This document shows, in pieces, positions 6,232 to 6,271 of a DNA stretch of 6,271 nt. Both the position numbers and the translations under genes were made by a program. The stretch's first letter is position 1, and each line of letters starts with the position of its first letter. The notes under the pieces were generated by a model that was given only the letters and a program-made list of their open reading frames with translations, searched no databases and was not told the origin of the DNA. The DNA lies in contig JAUXFI010000121.1 of assembly GCA_030620125.1 (NCBI GenBank), positions 1 through 6,271 on the forward strand, written 5' to 3'. The DNA is from Anaerolineae bacterium. GTDB taxonomy: Bacteria > Chloroflexota > Anaerolineae > B4-G1.

Positions 6232-6271
6232 ACCGTCTTGGATTTACTGAGTCTGCCAATGTGTCATCCTA

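Noticed and set aside
1..6271. A new multi-gene defence or biosynthetic system
   Set aside because: The genes are on two strands with separate promoters and belong to unrelated housekeeping, redox and signalling families. No nuclease, toxin-antitoxin pair, integrase, tRNA or att site is visible.

Overview
The window is a moderately GC-rich bacterial chromosome segment with five protein-coding genes and two copies of a short palindromic repeat in opposite orientations. The gene styles suggest an uncultured Chloroflexota (Anaerolineae-like) bacterium. The hints are a receiver-PAS-GAF-histidine kinase protein, a lone MreB without MreC/MreD, an NDUFA9-like SDR protein, and hairpin-rich intergenic repeats. 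This placement is an inference from style and was not tested by any search.

Layout. (1) Positions 2-1243 (+) hold the 3' part of a large flavin/iron-sulfur oxidoreductase subunit of the YgfK (putative selenate reductase subunit) family; its first part lies outside the window. (2) Positions 1262-1376 hold repeat copy A: two perfect 7-bp-stem palindromes inside decayed terminal inverted repeats. (3) Positions 1419-3401 (+) encode a 660-residue soluble hybrid sensor kinase with an N-terminal receiver domain. (4) Its 3' end faces, across 99 bp, a block of three minus-strand genes: mreB (3501-4505), an atypical short-chain dehydrogenase/reductase-like protein (4606-5541), and a small coiled-coil protein (5652-5960). 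mreB and the SDR gene each have a credible sigma70-type promoter just upstream, so they need not form one operon. (5) Positions 5961-6271 contain no gene. They carry the leader of the coiled-coil gene, a short direct repeat, and repeat copy B (6117-6231), which is inverted relative to copy A and has better preserved ends.

Functional reading. The left gene is an electron-transfer/NAD(P)H-linked redox subunit. The kinase is probably a cytosolic signalling protein whose partners are not in the window. MreB is the cell-shape actin homologue. The SDR-like protein resembles Rossmann-fold proteins related to complex I subunit NDUFA9 but lacks the canonical catalytic Tyr-x3-Lys pair. I see no single pathway joining these genes and no convincing sign of a new multi-gene system. 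The most unusual structure is the pair of inverted, MITE-like repeats bracketing the four complete genes.
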